Assembly: GCA_964035015.1 (NCBI GenBank)
Contig: OZ036002.1
Coordinates: 11,434,199 to 11,498,198 of the forward strand
DNA from: Corallium rubrum
Lineage: Eukaryota; Cnidaria; Anthozoa; Scleralcyonacea; Coralliidae
Direction: 5' to 3'
Length of the DNA: 64,000 bases
Part shown: one piece after another, positions 11,098-21,612 of the stretch
Layout of the letters: every line of letters starts with the position of its first letter
How positions within the stretch are numbered: the first letter of the stretch is position 1
Notes under the pieces: model-generated
Seen by the model: the letters and a program-made list of their open reading frames with translations, nothing else
What the model was told of the DNA's origin: nothing
Database searches by the model: none
Program-made: the position numbers and the translations under genes

Positions 11098-11220
11098 CTT
11101 TTTGTTCTTCACATTTAGCCCCGCCATATTGGACAGGACACTTGCAAGATAAGCTCGCTCCTTCGTTGACGCAACGCCCTCCATTTTTGCATGGGTTGGG
11201 TTGACACGACGAAATCGATT
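11098..11220 (-). CDS. EGF-like domain exon
   Basis: A 123-bp, phase 1-1 exon with a CTCTACAG acceptor and a GTATAT donor. It encodes one EGF module of about 38 residues: CQPNPCKNGGRCVNEG, then CKCPVQYGGAKC. All six cysteines and the C-x-N-G-G turn are present. There is no calcium-binding N-terminal D/N-x-D/E consensus, because SIS precedes the first Cys. Phase 1-1 EGF exons are classic shuffled modules. It is the most 5' recognised exon of the VWD gene. It could in principle belong to a neighbouring gene, but strand and phase fit. Confidence 0.85.
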
Positions 11221-11299
11221 CTGTAGAGGTCAAAAAACAAGAGGTATATAAACATAATTTAAGAGCATAAAAGTTAATATAATAGACCTTATTCATAAA

Positions 11300-12475
11300 T
11301 AGCCGCCAATTTTAAATTCTTTTATGTGCATATAAATTAGCCCTTATGACCTCGTTTTGAAGAAAAAATTCTTTGAAGAAACGTCGCTGTTGTCATAACG
11401 GCTGAAACACATTATCTGTTAACAGTCAAAATATTCATGACCACTTTCTGATGATGAGACTTGCATTTATTCAACTTTTTGAAGAAACAGTAGGGAGCCA
11501 CCTTAAGCGAACTATTTCCAGGCGTATTCAACAACGCTTCAAACACTCAGCACACTAAAATTACTAAGTAGTCTACTGCGTTTTGACTGAACTATCTAGT
11601 ACGTGATAAAACAAAAAATTATTTACATATGTTCTAACAAGCCCAAAATTATAACTAAACTTCAAATATACGACAATTTTCTTAATAATGTATGTTTCGT
11701 TTGAGAAGAATGAGTTGAGAATTTATGACGTCATAGACTCAACAAAAACAAAAGACATTGTTGTTGTCAACAAAAGGGTCATTGTTGTTATTGAGGCTAT
11801 GACGTCAAAAGCTTCCCCGATCGACTAATTCTTCTCCAGCTCAGCCACTTTAATGGCGGCGCTCCAAAATATAAACTTCACACTTTTCCTCAACGAATTT
11901 TGAAATGAAACTTTGCACGATTACTAACTACCATAACACCTTTAGGACTATGCAAAAACATTGCGAACAATATTTTCATCAGAGAACTAGTGTAATAATC
12001 TCACTCGTAAACTTGCTTCGCTCACTCGTGAAAGATATCGTATCCCAACACAGTCATGCTCAGTCGCGGATCAAGGGGAGGGCACTTTGGGCAAGTGCCA
12101 GGGGCCCCGCGCTTTCTGGGGCCCCGTCGATTTTTGGCGTAAGAAACTGTCTTGTAAATTAATTCTAAACTTTGAAATCATTGTTTGAAAACATCTGAAA
12201 AATAGAACCATAGTTCCAGAAATCTAGGTTGAGTACCATAGAAATCTAGGTTGTTGTACCATAGATAATGGAAAGGGAACTGGATAGGAAACTTACGAAA
12301 CTGGAAACGATGTTTGCACAACTTGCCATGGTAATTATACATTTATAAACAGCTAATGCACACAACGGGTGGTCCCACATGATCAGGATCAGCTATTGCC
12401 TGCAAAAATAGAAAATAGAATGTCGTTATATTTTCACCAACCTTGCATTGTTACCTCCTAGCTGTTTTAAGCTCG
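11300..12475. other. No gene recognised; one weak hairpin
   Basis: A GAGAAGAATGAGTTG / TTAATTCTTCTC imperfect inverted repeat with TGACGTCA-like cores lies at 11703-11836. A single hAT-like end (CAGTCGCGGATCAAGG) lies near 12061. The rest is unassigned intergenic or intronic sequence. Confidence 0.4.
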
Positions 12476-13332
12476 TTTGTTGTTGTTGTTGTTTGTTTGT
12501 TTGTTTGTTTGTTTGTTTGTTTGTTTGTTTGTTTGTTTGTTTGTTTGTTTGTTTGTTTGTTTGTTTGTTTGTTTGTTTGTTTGTTTGTTTGTTTGTTTGT
12601 TTGTTTGTTTGTTTGTTTGTTTGTTTGTTTGTTTGTTTGTTTGTTTGTTTGTTTGTTTGTTTGTTTGTTTGTTTGTTTGTTTGTTTGTTTGTTTGTTTGT
12701 TTGTTTGTTTGTTTGTTTGTTTGTTTGTTTGTTTGTTTGTTTGTTTGTTTGTTTGTTTGTTTGTTTGTTTGTTTGTTTGTTTGTTTGTTTGTTTGTTTGT
12801 TTGTTTGTTTGTTTGTTTGTTTGTTTGTTTGTTTGTTTGTTTGTTTGTTTGTTTGTTTGTTTGTTTGTTTGTTTGTTTGTTTGTTTGTTTGTTTGTTTGT
12901 TTGTTTGTTTGTTTGTTTGTTTGTTTGTTTGTTTGTTTGTTTGTTTGTTTGTTTGTTTGTTTGTTTGTTTGTTTGTTTGTTTGTTTGTTTGTTTGTTTGT
13001 TTGTTTGTTTGTTTGTTTGTTTGTTTGTTTGTTTGTTTGTTTGTTTGTTTGTTTGTTTGTTTGTTTGTTTGTTTGTTTGTTTGTTTGTTTGTTTGTTTGT
13101 TTGTTTGTTTGTTTGTTTGTTTGTTTGTTTGTTTGTTTGTTTGTTTGTTTGTTTGTTTGTTTGTTTGTTTGTTTGTTTGTTTGTTTGTTTGTTTGTTTGT
13201 TTGTTTGTTTGTTTGTTTGTTTGTTTGTTTGTTTGTTTGTTTGTTTGTTTGTTTGTTTGTTTGTTTGTTTGTTTGTTTGTTTGTTTGTTTGTTTGTTTGT
13301 TTGTTTGTTTGTTTGTCTGTCTGTCTGTTTGT
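12476..13332. repeat. Very long (TTTG)n microsatellite
   Basis: About 825 bp of nearly uninterrupted TTTG units (roughly 206) between a TTG-rich start and a short TCTG run at the right end. Long ORFs in all frames are translations of this repeat only. Confidence 0.98.
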
Positions 13333-13545
13333 CGCCAGGAAATTTGATCGTAGACCAAAGACCAAGTCATTAATTTTTTCTTGAATTTGATTGAGATTTG
13401 GATGACAAATCAATAGAAGAAATCGGAGTTTCGACTGTGCAAACAATCTGAGTCGGGATAAAACGTAGTTCATTTATAACAGGAGGCTGAAGCAGCCGTA
13501 GTAAACATAACAATTTCTGATTTCAGAAACTTTAATGTTTAGGTA

Positions 13546-13844
13546 CCCTGCGAGTCAGAGCCCCTTTCCGACCTACGCAAGCTTCGGGGGAAAGTGGGCT
13601 CTGCCAACAAACTCGATATTTCTTTTTGAACATGCGTGAACGGTTGCCAAGATGCTATTTTGGACCCAGGCTCCAACGTGTCACTTCCTATTTTCCTGCT
13701 TACGCGTGTTCGTAAACTAGAACTTGTTTGACCTGTTTAAAATATGACTGACTCACCCAAACTTGGGGCGAAGACCGAGTTTGTTGGCAGAGCCCACTTT
13801 TCCCCGAAGCTTGCGCAGGTCGGAAAGGGGCTCTGATCGCAGGG
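13546..13844. mobile_element. Palindromic MITE, TA duplication
   Basis: CCCTGCGAGTCAGAGCCCC on the left and GGGGCTCTGATCGCAGGG on the right, flanked by TA. Inner arms include GGTCGGAAAGGGG and AGTGGGCTCTGCCAACAAAC. A shorter relative sits at 53.2 kb. Confidence 0.75.
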
Positions 13845-13849
13845 TAATG

Positions 13850-14324
13850 TTTACTAGGTATTCTATAAGGATAAGCTTTGCTTATATACCGATTATCCTT
13901 GACAATAATCGTAAACGTAGTGTCTAAAAATAATGAACTCAAAACATGAGCCAGCCTATGTTATCTTCCCGTTATGCTTTAATAGACACGATGTAATTTG
14001 CATAGGGGCCCAAATTGAATAGGAAACTAATTTGCACGTGGACCTAAATGAAACTACGATTTGGTGTATAGGAATCTGACCACAAGATTCTCCGTGTAGA
14101 AGAAATGCCAAATTGCGCTTATTACCTTCATTTTATGCAAATATTTTTGCATAATTCAGGTACGAGTGCAGTCACTCGAGGAACATTTACACTCCACTTT
14201 CGTATACGAGCTAGCATTAAACATCTCTTCTCTTAACAAGGATTCCGACGTTAACATATATCATTATACTTGCACACAGCAGTGTATTGTCATACATCAA
14301 ACTCAACCTATGCTAAAATCATCT
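13850..14324. other. No gene; SINE tail fragment
   Basis: The stretch 14165-14240 matches the tail of the tRNA SINE family (GGAACATTTACACTC...GAGCTAGCAT). Nothing else is recognised. Confidence 0.4.
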
Positions 14325-14520
14325 AAGTCCCAGTAGTTCAATGGTTAGAAGACAATGAATCAAAAGGTTATAAGTTCGAGTCTCACTTGGAAACCCAGAA
14401 ATTTTTCTGAGTAAAAATATAGCTAAAAACATTTAAACTCAATTTTCACATCCGAGTTAGTATAAACGTGCACGCCTTAATTCTCTTAAAAACATGTATT
14501 ATGATATCAACATATCGACT
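14325..14520 (+). mobile_element. tRNA-derived SINE, family 1, copy 1
   Basis: An A box (TAGTTCAATGG) and B box (GTTCGAGTC) at tRNA spacing are followed by a conserved tail (AAATTTTTCTGAGTAAAAAT, then ACATTTAAACTCAATTTT). The acceptor ends do not pair, and the sequence continues well beyond a tRNA, so this is a SINE and not a tRNA gene. Confidence 0.7.
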
Positions 14521-14542
14521 TACACATAGCAGAGTATATAAA

Positions 14543-14857
14543 GGCCTGGCCAAACGCTTTCAACAATAGGCGAGTTTCAGGGTGTTGCGCGCGCATCATT
14601 TTTCAAAAATACTGGCAAGCTTCCTCTCAAAGTAAACGTACTATTAAAATCAACAAAGTATAGACACAGTTTCCGGATATTTAACACTGTTATTCTGCTG
14701 TTGCTGGCTCGCTAGCAAGTCTGTTTGCCATTGCTTATTTTGTAGAGAGCCCGCCAATTCCTTTCAAAAACGATGCGCACGCAACACCCTGAAACTCGCC
14801 TATTCATTCAACATCGTTCAAATTGTTGAATTCAACATGTTGAAAGCGTTTGGCCAC
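14543..14857. mobile_element. MITE interrupted by a second MITE
   Basis: Outer ends TGGCCAAACGCTTTCAACA and TGTTGAAAGCGTTTGGCCA. The interior is split by the element at 14567-14802. Confidence 0.7.
14567..14802. mobile_element. Inner MITE nested in 14543-14857
   Basis: Inverted ends TAGGCGAGTTTCAGGGTGTT and the complement, each followed by GCGCGCATC or GATGCGCACGC. No ORF. Confidence 0.7.
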
Positions 14858-15309
14858 CTCTGTTGAATGGTGTTGAACGAAATTTGAACGTGTTCAAACC
14901 GGCCCAGTCATTTTGATTAATGTCTAAGCCACATTTCTATGGTGGTTACCTGTTACTATAACAGTTGGCTGCTTGTTGTGGCTGTTCTTCGAAGTGTTAT
15001 ATATAGGTGAGAATTTGCGCCATGTTTCTTGTTTGTTTATGATTGTGAGTTATGCGAATTAGGATAATCAGAACCTCAGCCACGCTGATTATGGATAGCA
15101 TTCTGAATTTAGCCAATCCAAATAAAACACAACGTATTAGGCAGCACTTTACAGATATCCCATTCACCACATTGTGCTTCCAAAAACCTCCAAATTTTAG
15201 AATATAAATCAATAATTACGACTGGTAACCTCCCTTACCTTCAAAGTATATACTATCCGATAGGATTTATCATGGTTACCTTCTTGTAACAAAAAATGCC
15301 ATCAAAAGT

Positions 15310-15670
15310 AATATTTTGAAGCCTTGGCCGGTCGTCTACATAGCACAGGCAACCAGAAGGTTGCGAGTTCCTGTCCCGCTTTGGAAACTCAGAAAGTTTT
15401 CTAAGTATAGCATAGCTCGAAAAATATTTACACCGTCAATTCTCGTATGCAAGCTGGGATATACATACCGCTCTGTGTGTTCTATACATACCGCTTCGAA
15501 TTCTTCTCATATATTCAACATATTACGACATTGGCATATACTGCCATATAGTTGCAAATAGAAGAATATACATGCAATGTTACAGGAACCCCTAATATTT
15601 TTCTAAATAAAATAAGTCAAGGAACATTTACACTCAATTCTCGCATTTGAGCTAGCATATGTACACATCT
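15310..15670 (+). mobile_element. Degraded tRNA-SINE copies
   Basis: A degenerate B box (GCGAGTTCCTGTCCCG) at about 15366 is followed by the family-1 tail. A second tail-only copy lies at 15590-15670. Confidence 0.45.
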
Positions 15671-15678
15671 TCTCTTAA

Positions 15679-16411
15679 AGTGCCTATGCAACAAAATTTC
15701 CAAGTTAGAGATAATAACATTAAAGTAATGTTTGATATCGCTTCTTTTGACTGTGAAAGTTCTAGGACGAACAATTAAATGGAAGTATGTTTATTTAGCG
15801 TTTGAAGACCATGCTTTTCCCCCTAAAAATTGAGACATTAAAACAGTTGGCATAGTTGGACAACTAATGACATCACTTGATCCAGACCCCAAATTCTGAT
15901 TGATTCTAAACTCTGGCCGCAATGGCGTATACATAACGAGAAAATAAAGGGATTTTTTCGTTCATTTTGTCGTTAGAAACTTCAAATTTCACAAGTGAAC
16001 TACTCACGAACTGTTTTAGTTGTCTAAAATCGACAGTATATTCTTAATTACTCATAAGACGATTAAGTTGGATACGGCTTCGCGACTATGAATATTTTAA
16101 AACAAATAACTCGGTATGAATAAATTTTACACACCTTTGTGAACACTTTCCCCACGTGAGTTTAGTTTTCTAAAGAGTGTTCTGAACAGTCTGTTCGATA
16201 ACAATAAGAATTCATATTGATCCTAGTATGTCATTAGTTGTGGAATAAAATATGTTTCAACTTTTTGGGCCAAAAGCCCGTTTTTCAAACGCTAAACAAA
16301 CATACTTTCCTTTAATTATTCGCCCTGAAACTTTCACAATCGAAAGAAGTGATCTCAAACTTTACTTTAATGTTATTTTCTCCAACTTGAAAACGTCGTT
16401 GTATAGGCACT
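15679..16411. mobile_element. Palindromic MITE with TTAA duplication
   Basis: TTAA flanks at 15675-15678 and 16412-16415. Ends AGTGCCTATGCAACAAAA and the inverse TTGTATAGGCACT; arms of about 140 bp. Shares the AGTG terminus with the elements at 5.9, 7.0 and 8.3 kb. Confidence 0.75.
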
Positions 16412-16451
16412 TTAAGAACATGCATAGCAAATAGCATACGTTCAAATGATC

Positions 16452-16610
16452 GGAGTCTCATTAGCTCAATGGTTAAAGCACCGGCAACTAGAACGTTGTG
16501 CCTTGTGGGTTCGAGTCCCGCTTGGCAACTCCGACATTTTTTCTAAGTAAAATAGCTCGAATAACATTTACACTCAGTAAACGTTATTGCCATATCAACT
16601 CACACTGGAA
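16452..16610 (+). mobile_element. tRNA-derived SINE, family 1, copy 2
   Basis: The best-preserved promoter boxes of the family: A box TTAGCTCAATGG and B box GGTTCGAGTCCCG. The same tail (TTTTTTCTAAGTAAAATAGC) follows. Confidence 0.75.
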
Positions 16611-16935
16611 TCTAAACCTGAATGTACACGTTCCTTCCGGCCCACAATTAGGCAAATTCAGTTCAGTCGCTTCGTTCTTTATACAACGCCACTTAGAGCA
16701 TTTTCAAGTCTTCATTAGAACGACGTCAACTCAGCAAACTGAGAACTTTCGCTTATAGGATTAATTGACTTCAATACAGACACTATAAATCGTTTTAGCA
16801 GTACTCATGAAGCGTGTTGGAAGTTATTAAGCTAGATTTAAATATCAAATATAATAGTCAGTTAACCGTGACTTCTTTAATTCGCAAAATAGTTATGTTG
16901 TTTTCCAACCGCCGGTCGTCGTTCTAGCATCTTAA

Positions 16936-17082
16936 GGCGGATTTCCACTCAGGATCGGAACGGACAGGGAAGTTTTCTAATTGTCTTGTGAGCTCTTGGT
17001 TGGAACTAATGACTTTGACACAAAAGAAACTTTCCTGTCCGGTCCTATCCTGCGGAAGATTTTCCTGAGTGGAAACTAGCCT
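16936..17082. mobile_element. TTAA-flanked palindromic MITE (TTTCCACTCAGG subfamily)
   Basis: Ends GGCGGATTTCCACTCAGGA and CCTGAGTGGAAACTAGCC, with TTAA on both sides. About 147 bp and nearly a perfect hairpin. Confidence 0.75.
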
Positions 17083-17428
17083 TTAAAGTCTCTATTACTA
17101 ATAGACAACGCATCGTAAAAAATTGTTATCTGTAACTAGGTGTTCCCTCAAGAAACCAGTTGCCTTTGCAAGTAATTTAACCTAGTTTTGAGGACGACGG
17201 TCGCGCGACGGAGTTCAGAGAAGGCTAAATCATAGGCCCCGTTCACACTAAGATCGATCTCAGATCGATCTCTTTGGATCGATCTGAAACCGAGCTGAGA
17301 TCGATCTGAGACTGGTGAACGTGAGTGTTCACACTGCCGCGAACTTTTTAATAAAAAGCCTGAAGCTGAGTCTTGGAGAGTGGAGACTGGTAACGAAATT
17401 AAATATCGACTTCAAGATTTGCTTCAAG

Positions 17429-17968
17429 ATGGCGGATGCCGTTTTATCAGTGATAAACGAGTATCGAAAAAAAATAAAAACGCGACAACAGGCCTGGTTA
17501 ATAAACGCTCTAAAGCAAATTAACCTCATGCTAAAGAGAAAGAGAAAGAAGAATTTCGCACTTGTTTGCATGAATAATCTGTTTGCAAGTCAACCTGACA
17601 TTGAGCGAAGGTTTTGGGTTCAACCAACTAAGGATATCGGTTTATTTTTGGAAAGAACCGTTCAGCTTTGGACGGATCAAAGACTTTGGTTAGAGAACTT
17701 TCGAATGTCCAAGGGTACCTTCAATTTCGTGTGTCAGGAACTATCTCCTTATCTTTGCCGACGAGACACCAATTTTAGAAAGGCCATAAAACTGGAGAAG
17801 CGAGTGGCGATGTGCATTTGGCACTTAGCAACAGGAGAAGATCTTCGTTCTCTTGGATGGCGCTTTGGTGTCGGGAAAAGTACAGCCTGTCAGATTATCA
17901 ACGAGGTTTGCCAGGCAATTGTTGATATTCTGTTGCCACAAATAATGGAAGATTTGATCAATCCATAA
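17429..17968 (+). pseudogene. Harbinger transposase N-terminal part, DDE domain deleted
   Basis: A 179-residue ORF starting at the ATG in AAGATGGCGG. It has a basic region near residue 45 (KRKRKK), then the HARBI1-like N-terminal segment with FRMSKGTFNFVCQELSPYL, then a helix-turn-helix (LEKRVAMCIWHLATGEDLRS, followed by GWRFGVGKSTACQIINEVC). Family members continue for about 200 further residues through a DDE_Tnp_4 nuclease domain with D-D-E residues. Here the reading frame stops after IMEDLINP, and the next 200 bp before the convergent Myb gene hold no DDE sequence. Compare the complete domain at 53.8 kb. The ORF could bind DNA but cannot cut it. Confidence 0.85.
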
Positions 17969-18166
17969 TATGTACATAAATTGAACTAACTTTTTCATTC
18001 TGTGAGTGTTTGTAATTCATGTGGATTTTTATTCACAAACTAGACGAATGGGGCTAATTTATGTGCCTGTTTAAATTGGACCTAGCTCTGCACTACCATC
18101 TGACTGGGCTTAAAAATTTGACAGACTGAAATGATCGATGTGTACTAAGGCTGTGTGAAAATATTT

Positions 18167-18377
18167 TACCCATCAACTTTTGAATAAATTTGTTTTATAC
18201 CTTCTTCAGTATAATTACAGTTGGGACACACAAGTGTCTCATCGTCACTGTATACTGCAATGCAGTTGTTTTCACCAAAGTGAACACCTGCTGTTCGCAC
18301 TTCTACTTTTTCATTGCACTTGGGACACTGTTTTTCAACACGGATTCCACTTCCATACTTTTCAACAAGGCTAGTAT
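18167..18377 (-). CDS. Myb-like protein, last exon with C4 zinc ribbon
   Basis: Minus-strand exon reached by splicing from 18452 (AG acceptor in TATTGAG, phase match G plus AT giving Asp). It encodes KQCPKCNEKVEV, a spacer of about 28 residues, and LVCPNCNYTEEG, i.e. two C-x2-C knuckles of a zinc ribbon, then a stop at 18167-18169. The opposite-strand ORFs here are shadows. This tail is part of the accessory Myb/SANT protein of the Harbinger element and may help target DNA. Confidence 0.7.
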
Positions 18378-18451
18378 CTCAATAGAATAAAAATAGCTAT
18401 CAGATAGTAATGATGCCTACATACATATTTAGTGGTTTAAAATAAACTTAC

Positions 18452-18844
18452 CTGAATCAGAATCAATGCTTGCAATAGTACTATCTTCTTCTGGTGCTGT
18501 ACTTGTGTCAACGCTTTTTTCCAGGCCAAGGGCTTCAGGTTTATCACCCAGAAAATAATCCATTTACCCAAAAAACTTTGGTTCTTTTCCCCTACCAGCT
18601 CCAGACCGGAGTCTTTGTGCTTCTTATATTCTGTTTTCAAATGCTTTATCTTTGTTCTACATTGCTTCCAGTCACGATCGAAGTCGCCGGATTCTTTCAT
18701 CATTCTGCTTATTTTTTTGTACACATCAGCATTCTTGTGGGTTCCACTAAGTTTTCTCTGTATCTCTTCGTCTCCCCACGCATAGATAAGAGCGAGACAC
18801 TCTTCTTCTGACCAAATCTCCCCCCTTTTTAGACATTTTATCAT
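18452..18844 (-). pseudogene. Harbinger accessory Myb/SANT-like protein, first exon, frameshifted
   Basis: Start chosen at MIKCLKRGEIWSEEE. A Myb/SANT-like (MADF/trihelix type) DNA-binding domain covers about residues 8-95. It has the three Trp-type helix landmarks: GEIWSEEECLALIYAWGD, KISRMMKESGDFDRDWKQCR and KIKHLKTEYKKHKD. After FLGKW the frame shifts by one base. The other frame continues with DYFLGDKPEALGLEKS, the linker expected after this domain, and runs to a CAG/GTAAGT donor at 18452. In PIF/Harbinger elements this protein helps carry the transposase to the nucleus and to the element ends. The frameshift suggests this copy is dead. Confidence 0.8.
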
Positions 18845-19144
18845 GCAATATACTATATAAACTGAAAATACCACACCACAAAAAAAATATGCCTTCGATT
18901 TTCGAATGGCGCAAAACAAAGCCTGGTAGCTAAGCGCAGAGGTGGAGATCGCTCCCAAGTACGCTTTGTGTTCACACTCTGCACCGATCTGACTCAGATC
19001 GATCCGAGACCACCTCTGGAAGTGGACTGCTTCAGATCGATCTGAGATCGATCTCAAATTTTATTCGACCGTTCACATTAAGCTCACTTCGTCTCAGATC
19101 GGTCTCGGATCGATCTCAAAGTGCAGTGTGAACGGGGCCATAAC

Positions 19145-19800
19145 TGTGTGTAGAAACCGGACTGGCCCGACCGGGAATTGATCCGAAAGTCTCCGCTCTA
19201 ACAGAAGTAAGATGTTAACCTATATATATACAATGCATCAAGGCAATTTGTTCATGTTATTGCTTTAAGGAATTTTGCCTCGTCAAGTAACACATGTATA
19301 GTGTTGAAGAATATTGAACTAACACGGACTGACCCAACTGGGAATCGAGCAGAAGGACTCCACCTTAATAGCTTAAGCAAGCTGTTAACTTATACACTGA
19401 TAAAGAACCATAATGTAAAACCCATCGTCGTAACTTGTTCAAAAAACTGCATGTTTCTTTGAGGAACTTCGCCTTCGCATTACCCACAGGCCGAATCTGT
19501 GTATAGAAGCCCAACTGACCCGACTGATAGTCAAACCGAAGGACTCCGCCCTAATAGAAGCAAGCTAGCTGTTAAGAATATATCCGTAATGGAAACAAAT
19601 TGTAATAATTCGTTCGTGTTACTACACGTTTGTGTGAAGAACTTTGCCCTCGCATGTAATTTAACGTAGTCTTCATGAAGACTGTATATACAGGAAACCG
19701 AATCACAGCTGAGTATAGAAACCGGACTGGCCCACCCGGGAATCGAACTAAAGATCTCCACCCAAACAAAACCGTTGATGTAAACTTACAAATACCAACA
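19145..19800 (-). mobile_element. Cluster of degraded tRNA-derived SINE copies (family 2)
   Basis: Four spaced copies at about 19148, 19325, 19500 and 19700 share CCGGACTGGCCCGACCGGGA followed by ATTGATCCGAAAG and a TTAACCT-type end. Read on the minus strand, each has a B box of the GATCAATTC or GTTCGATTC kind near the start of the shared block. The regular spacing of about 180-200 bp suggests tandem amplification. Confidence 0.5.
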
Positions 19801-20815
19801 TCAATGTAGTTCAAACTTTACTTAAGGCAAAATATTGCTTTCCCAAGATGGTTGTGGAGCTGTGTATGGTTGATATTATATAGTACATAGGCGTGTTTGT
19901 AGTATACTCTATATAATTCAAAGGTCAAACATGTAGAAATCTAATACGGTTAACTGTCTTTTTACTTACGTGTGGTTAATGCTCAAAATTCCTTAAGTCC
20001 TGCTTCGCTCAGCAATTCACCGTGATGCTTCTTCGTTCGATGCTTCTCTCTTCGCAAGCAAACAGAACTGACTGATTTCTCAGCCGAGGGTCTCTTCTTG
20101 AATGCTTTGGTGATTAGGTGTGGCAAAAGTATTTACCATGATTGGCATTACTCAGCGGTATAGAACAGCATAAACTTCTAGTGTCTATGACTGAACAGTG
20201 TGACGAGAGTGTAATTGTAATGCGTAACCAATTAAGTGATTTGGCTTAAGCAAGTTATTAAAATCGCTGAAGGATAAATAATGATACGCTTTCTGTTCTT
20301 GCAGTCAATTATGGCAACCATGCATGTTAATTGATTACTCATGCAGGGTCAAATAATGCATTCATATATGAAGGGCCTTACGCGAGCGATGAGATTGATG
20401 TAAGGGATTCATGGGCTATACTGGTTGCTGAGCTGTCACGCAAATCATATTGTGACTATTTCAGAAATGCGAAATGACATAACAAAGTAAAATTAAGCAA
20501 TAGTTATTTATCTGAATTCAATATAGTACTTTTCAAACAACCGCTCCTGACCCCACTTCCTCAACTCCTCCCCTTCCCACTTGGCAATATTAAAAACAAG
20601 AACATTATAATCTTTATTTTTCACATGCCTCGGTTTCCTTTGTTCTTTTAGGGGAATATATTCAATAGCCCCTGGCAAAACAATAGATTAATATTCCCCT
20701 CTAATATTCCCCTCCAAGGCTCTAATATTCCCCTCTACCATTCCTCACTATAATATTCTCCTCTAACCTTCCCGTCTTATGAAATCCTGTCAACCTCGCC
20801 ATGTGAAAAATAAGT
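19800..20815. other. No gene recognised
   Basis: A run of AATATTCCCCTC-type short repeats lies at 20650-20770. The rest is AT-rich with no supportable coding or element structure. Confidence 0.4.
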
Positions 20816-20816
20816 A

Positions 20817-20902
20817 CGTTATTTTGAGACCCCTCGGGGATATGTCGGTTTATTCACCTCGGTGAGTAAATCACATATCCCCTCGTGGCCTCAAAATAAC
20901 CT
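20817..20902. repeat. Palindrome
   Basis: GTTATTTTGAGACCCCTCGG pairs with CCTCGTGGCCTCAAAATAAC; inner arms GGATATGT / ACATATCC and an ATTCACCTCGGTGAGTAAAT apex. Confidence 0.7.
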
Positions 20903-21295
20903 ATGCTTATCTCATGATTCAGTCTGTTTCTTTGTTATTCATAGGTATTTATTTCTAATAGACACTCAAAGCTATTAAAAATTTAAGGGCAGTAGCGTAA
21001 CAGACTATAGTCAGGGTTAGAGCAACTCCTATAGGCTAAGGGCTCAACCTGAAGGGACCGCTAATAATTTATTGGGTTAACTAGTGACTAAAGTATGAGG
21101 TTAAGGGGGTAGCGGCGGCTCCCAAACACAAATTTCCTATGGGCTCTGGCATTGTCGCATCAGAGTTGGACTGGCCCTATGTGCCGTTGTGCCAATGGCA
21201 CATGCACCCCCTTAGGATGCCGTTACTGCGCCCCTTTCTCGTTGTATAATATTATATTTGATATGTAGTGCAATTCCTATTTAAAAACCCGATTT

Positions 21296-21612
21296 GGGAT
21301 TTATAGTCACGGGTGGCGTGTGCTGTTAGGGCGCTGCCTCTCACCGCTGTAGTTAAGCCCAGTTGGACGGGGTTAGTACTTGGATGGGTGACCGTCTGGG
21401 AATAGCTCCGTTTTCGAACTTGAATTTCATGTGAGTAGAGTTTAGTTGGTCTCTCCTGTGCTTCGAGGGTTTTTCGCAGGGTTCTGCGGTTTTCCTCCCT
21501 CCGTAAAATCAACACTTAGGTCTTAGCTTAGTGTCGTGCACTTTTAACATGAGCCTCTGGCTCGGATGATTGGGCGACCACATCCTGTGTTTACGACGTT
21601 AAATAAATCATT
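21296..21612 (+). mobile_element. 5S rRNA-derived SINE
   Basis: Positions 21350-21410 match the internal and 3' part of metazoan 5S rRNA: AGTTAAGC, then GGTTAGTACTTGGATGGGTG, then ACCGTCTGGGAATA. This includes the internal control region. A 3' body of about 200 bp unrelated to 5S follows, ending AAATAAATCATTAC. The 5S part lacks a clean 5' end and the body continues, so it is a SINE3-type element and not a 5S gene. Confidence 0.8.

Larger units (their letters stand above)
229..11220 (-). other. Gene locus: secreted EGF-VWD-C8-TIL protein, partial
   Basis: Five exons read right to left on the minus strand: EGF, VWD first half (two copies), VWD second half plus C8, and TIL. Every internal junction has an AG acceptor and a GT donor, and all introns up to the TIL exon are phase 1, so the exons join without a frameshift. 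VWD-C8-TIL is the repeating module of von Willebrand factor, gel-forming mucins, zonadhesin, SCO-spondin and coral mucin-like matrix proteins. Such proteins are secreted, disulphide-rich and often form polymers or gels. No signal peptide or start is visible because the 5' end lies to the right of the EGF exon and is not recognised. The 3' end runs off the left edge. Ortholog identity is not claimed. Confidence 0.85.
17235..19139. mobile_element. PIF/Harbinger element with two gene remnants
   Basis: Terminal repeats GGCCCCGTTCACACT on the left and AGTGTGAACGGGGCC on the right lie between identical ATA trinucleotides (17232-17234, 19140-19142). Subterminal regions are rich in GATCGATCTGAGATCGATC motifs on both sides, likely transposase or Myb-protein binding repeats. 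It carries a truncated transposase on the plus strand and a Myb/zinc-ribbon gene on the minus strand, the usual two-gene arrangement of this superfamily. It is non-autonomous because the DDE domain is missing. Confidence 0.9.

Noticed and set aside
12426-13473. Overlapping ORFs of about 300-340 codons on both strands
   Set aside because: All are translations of the (TTTG)n tract in different frames; the repeat alone explains them.
14325-16610. Functional tRNA genes
   Set aside because: A and B boxes are good, but acceptor and anticodon stems do not fold and the sequence continues into a shared tail, so these are SINEs.
18180-18811. Plus-strand ORFs opposite the Myb gene
   Set aside because: Shadows of the minus-strand Myb and zinc-ribbon exons, which have splice sites and domain matches.
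21345-21415. 5S rRNA gene
   Set aside because: Only the middle and 3' part match; the 5' third is unrelated and the transcript unit extends into a SINE body.
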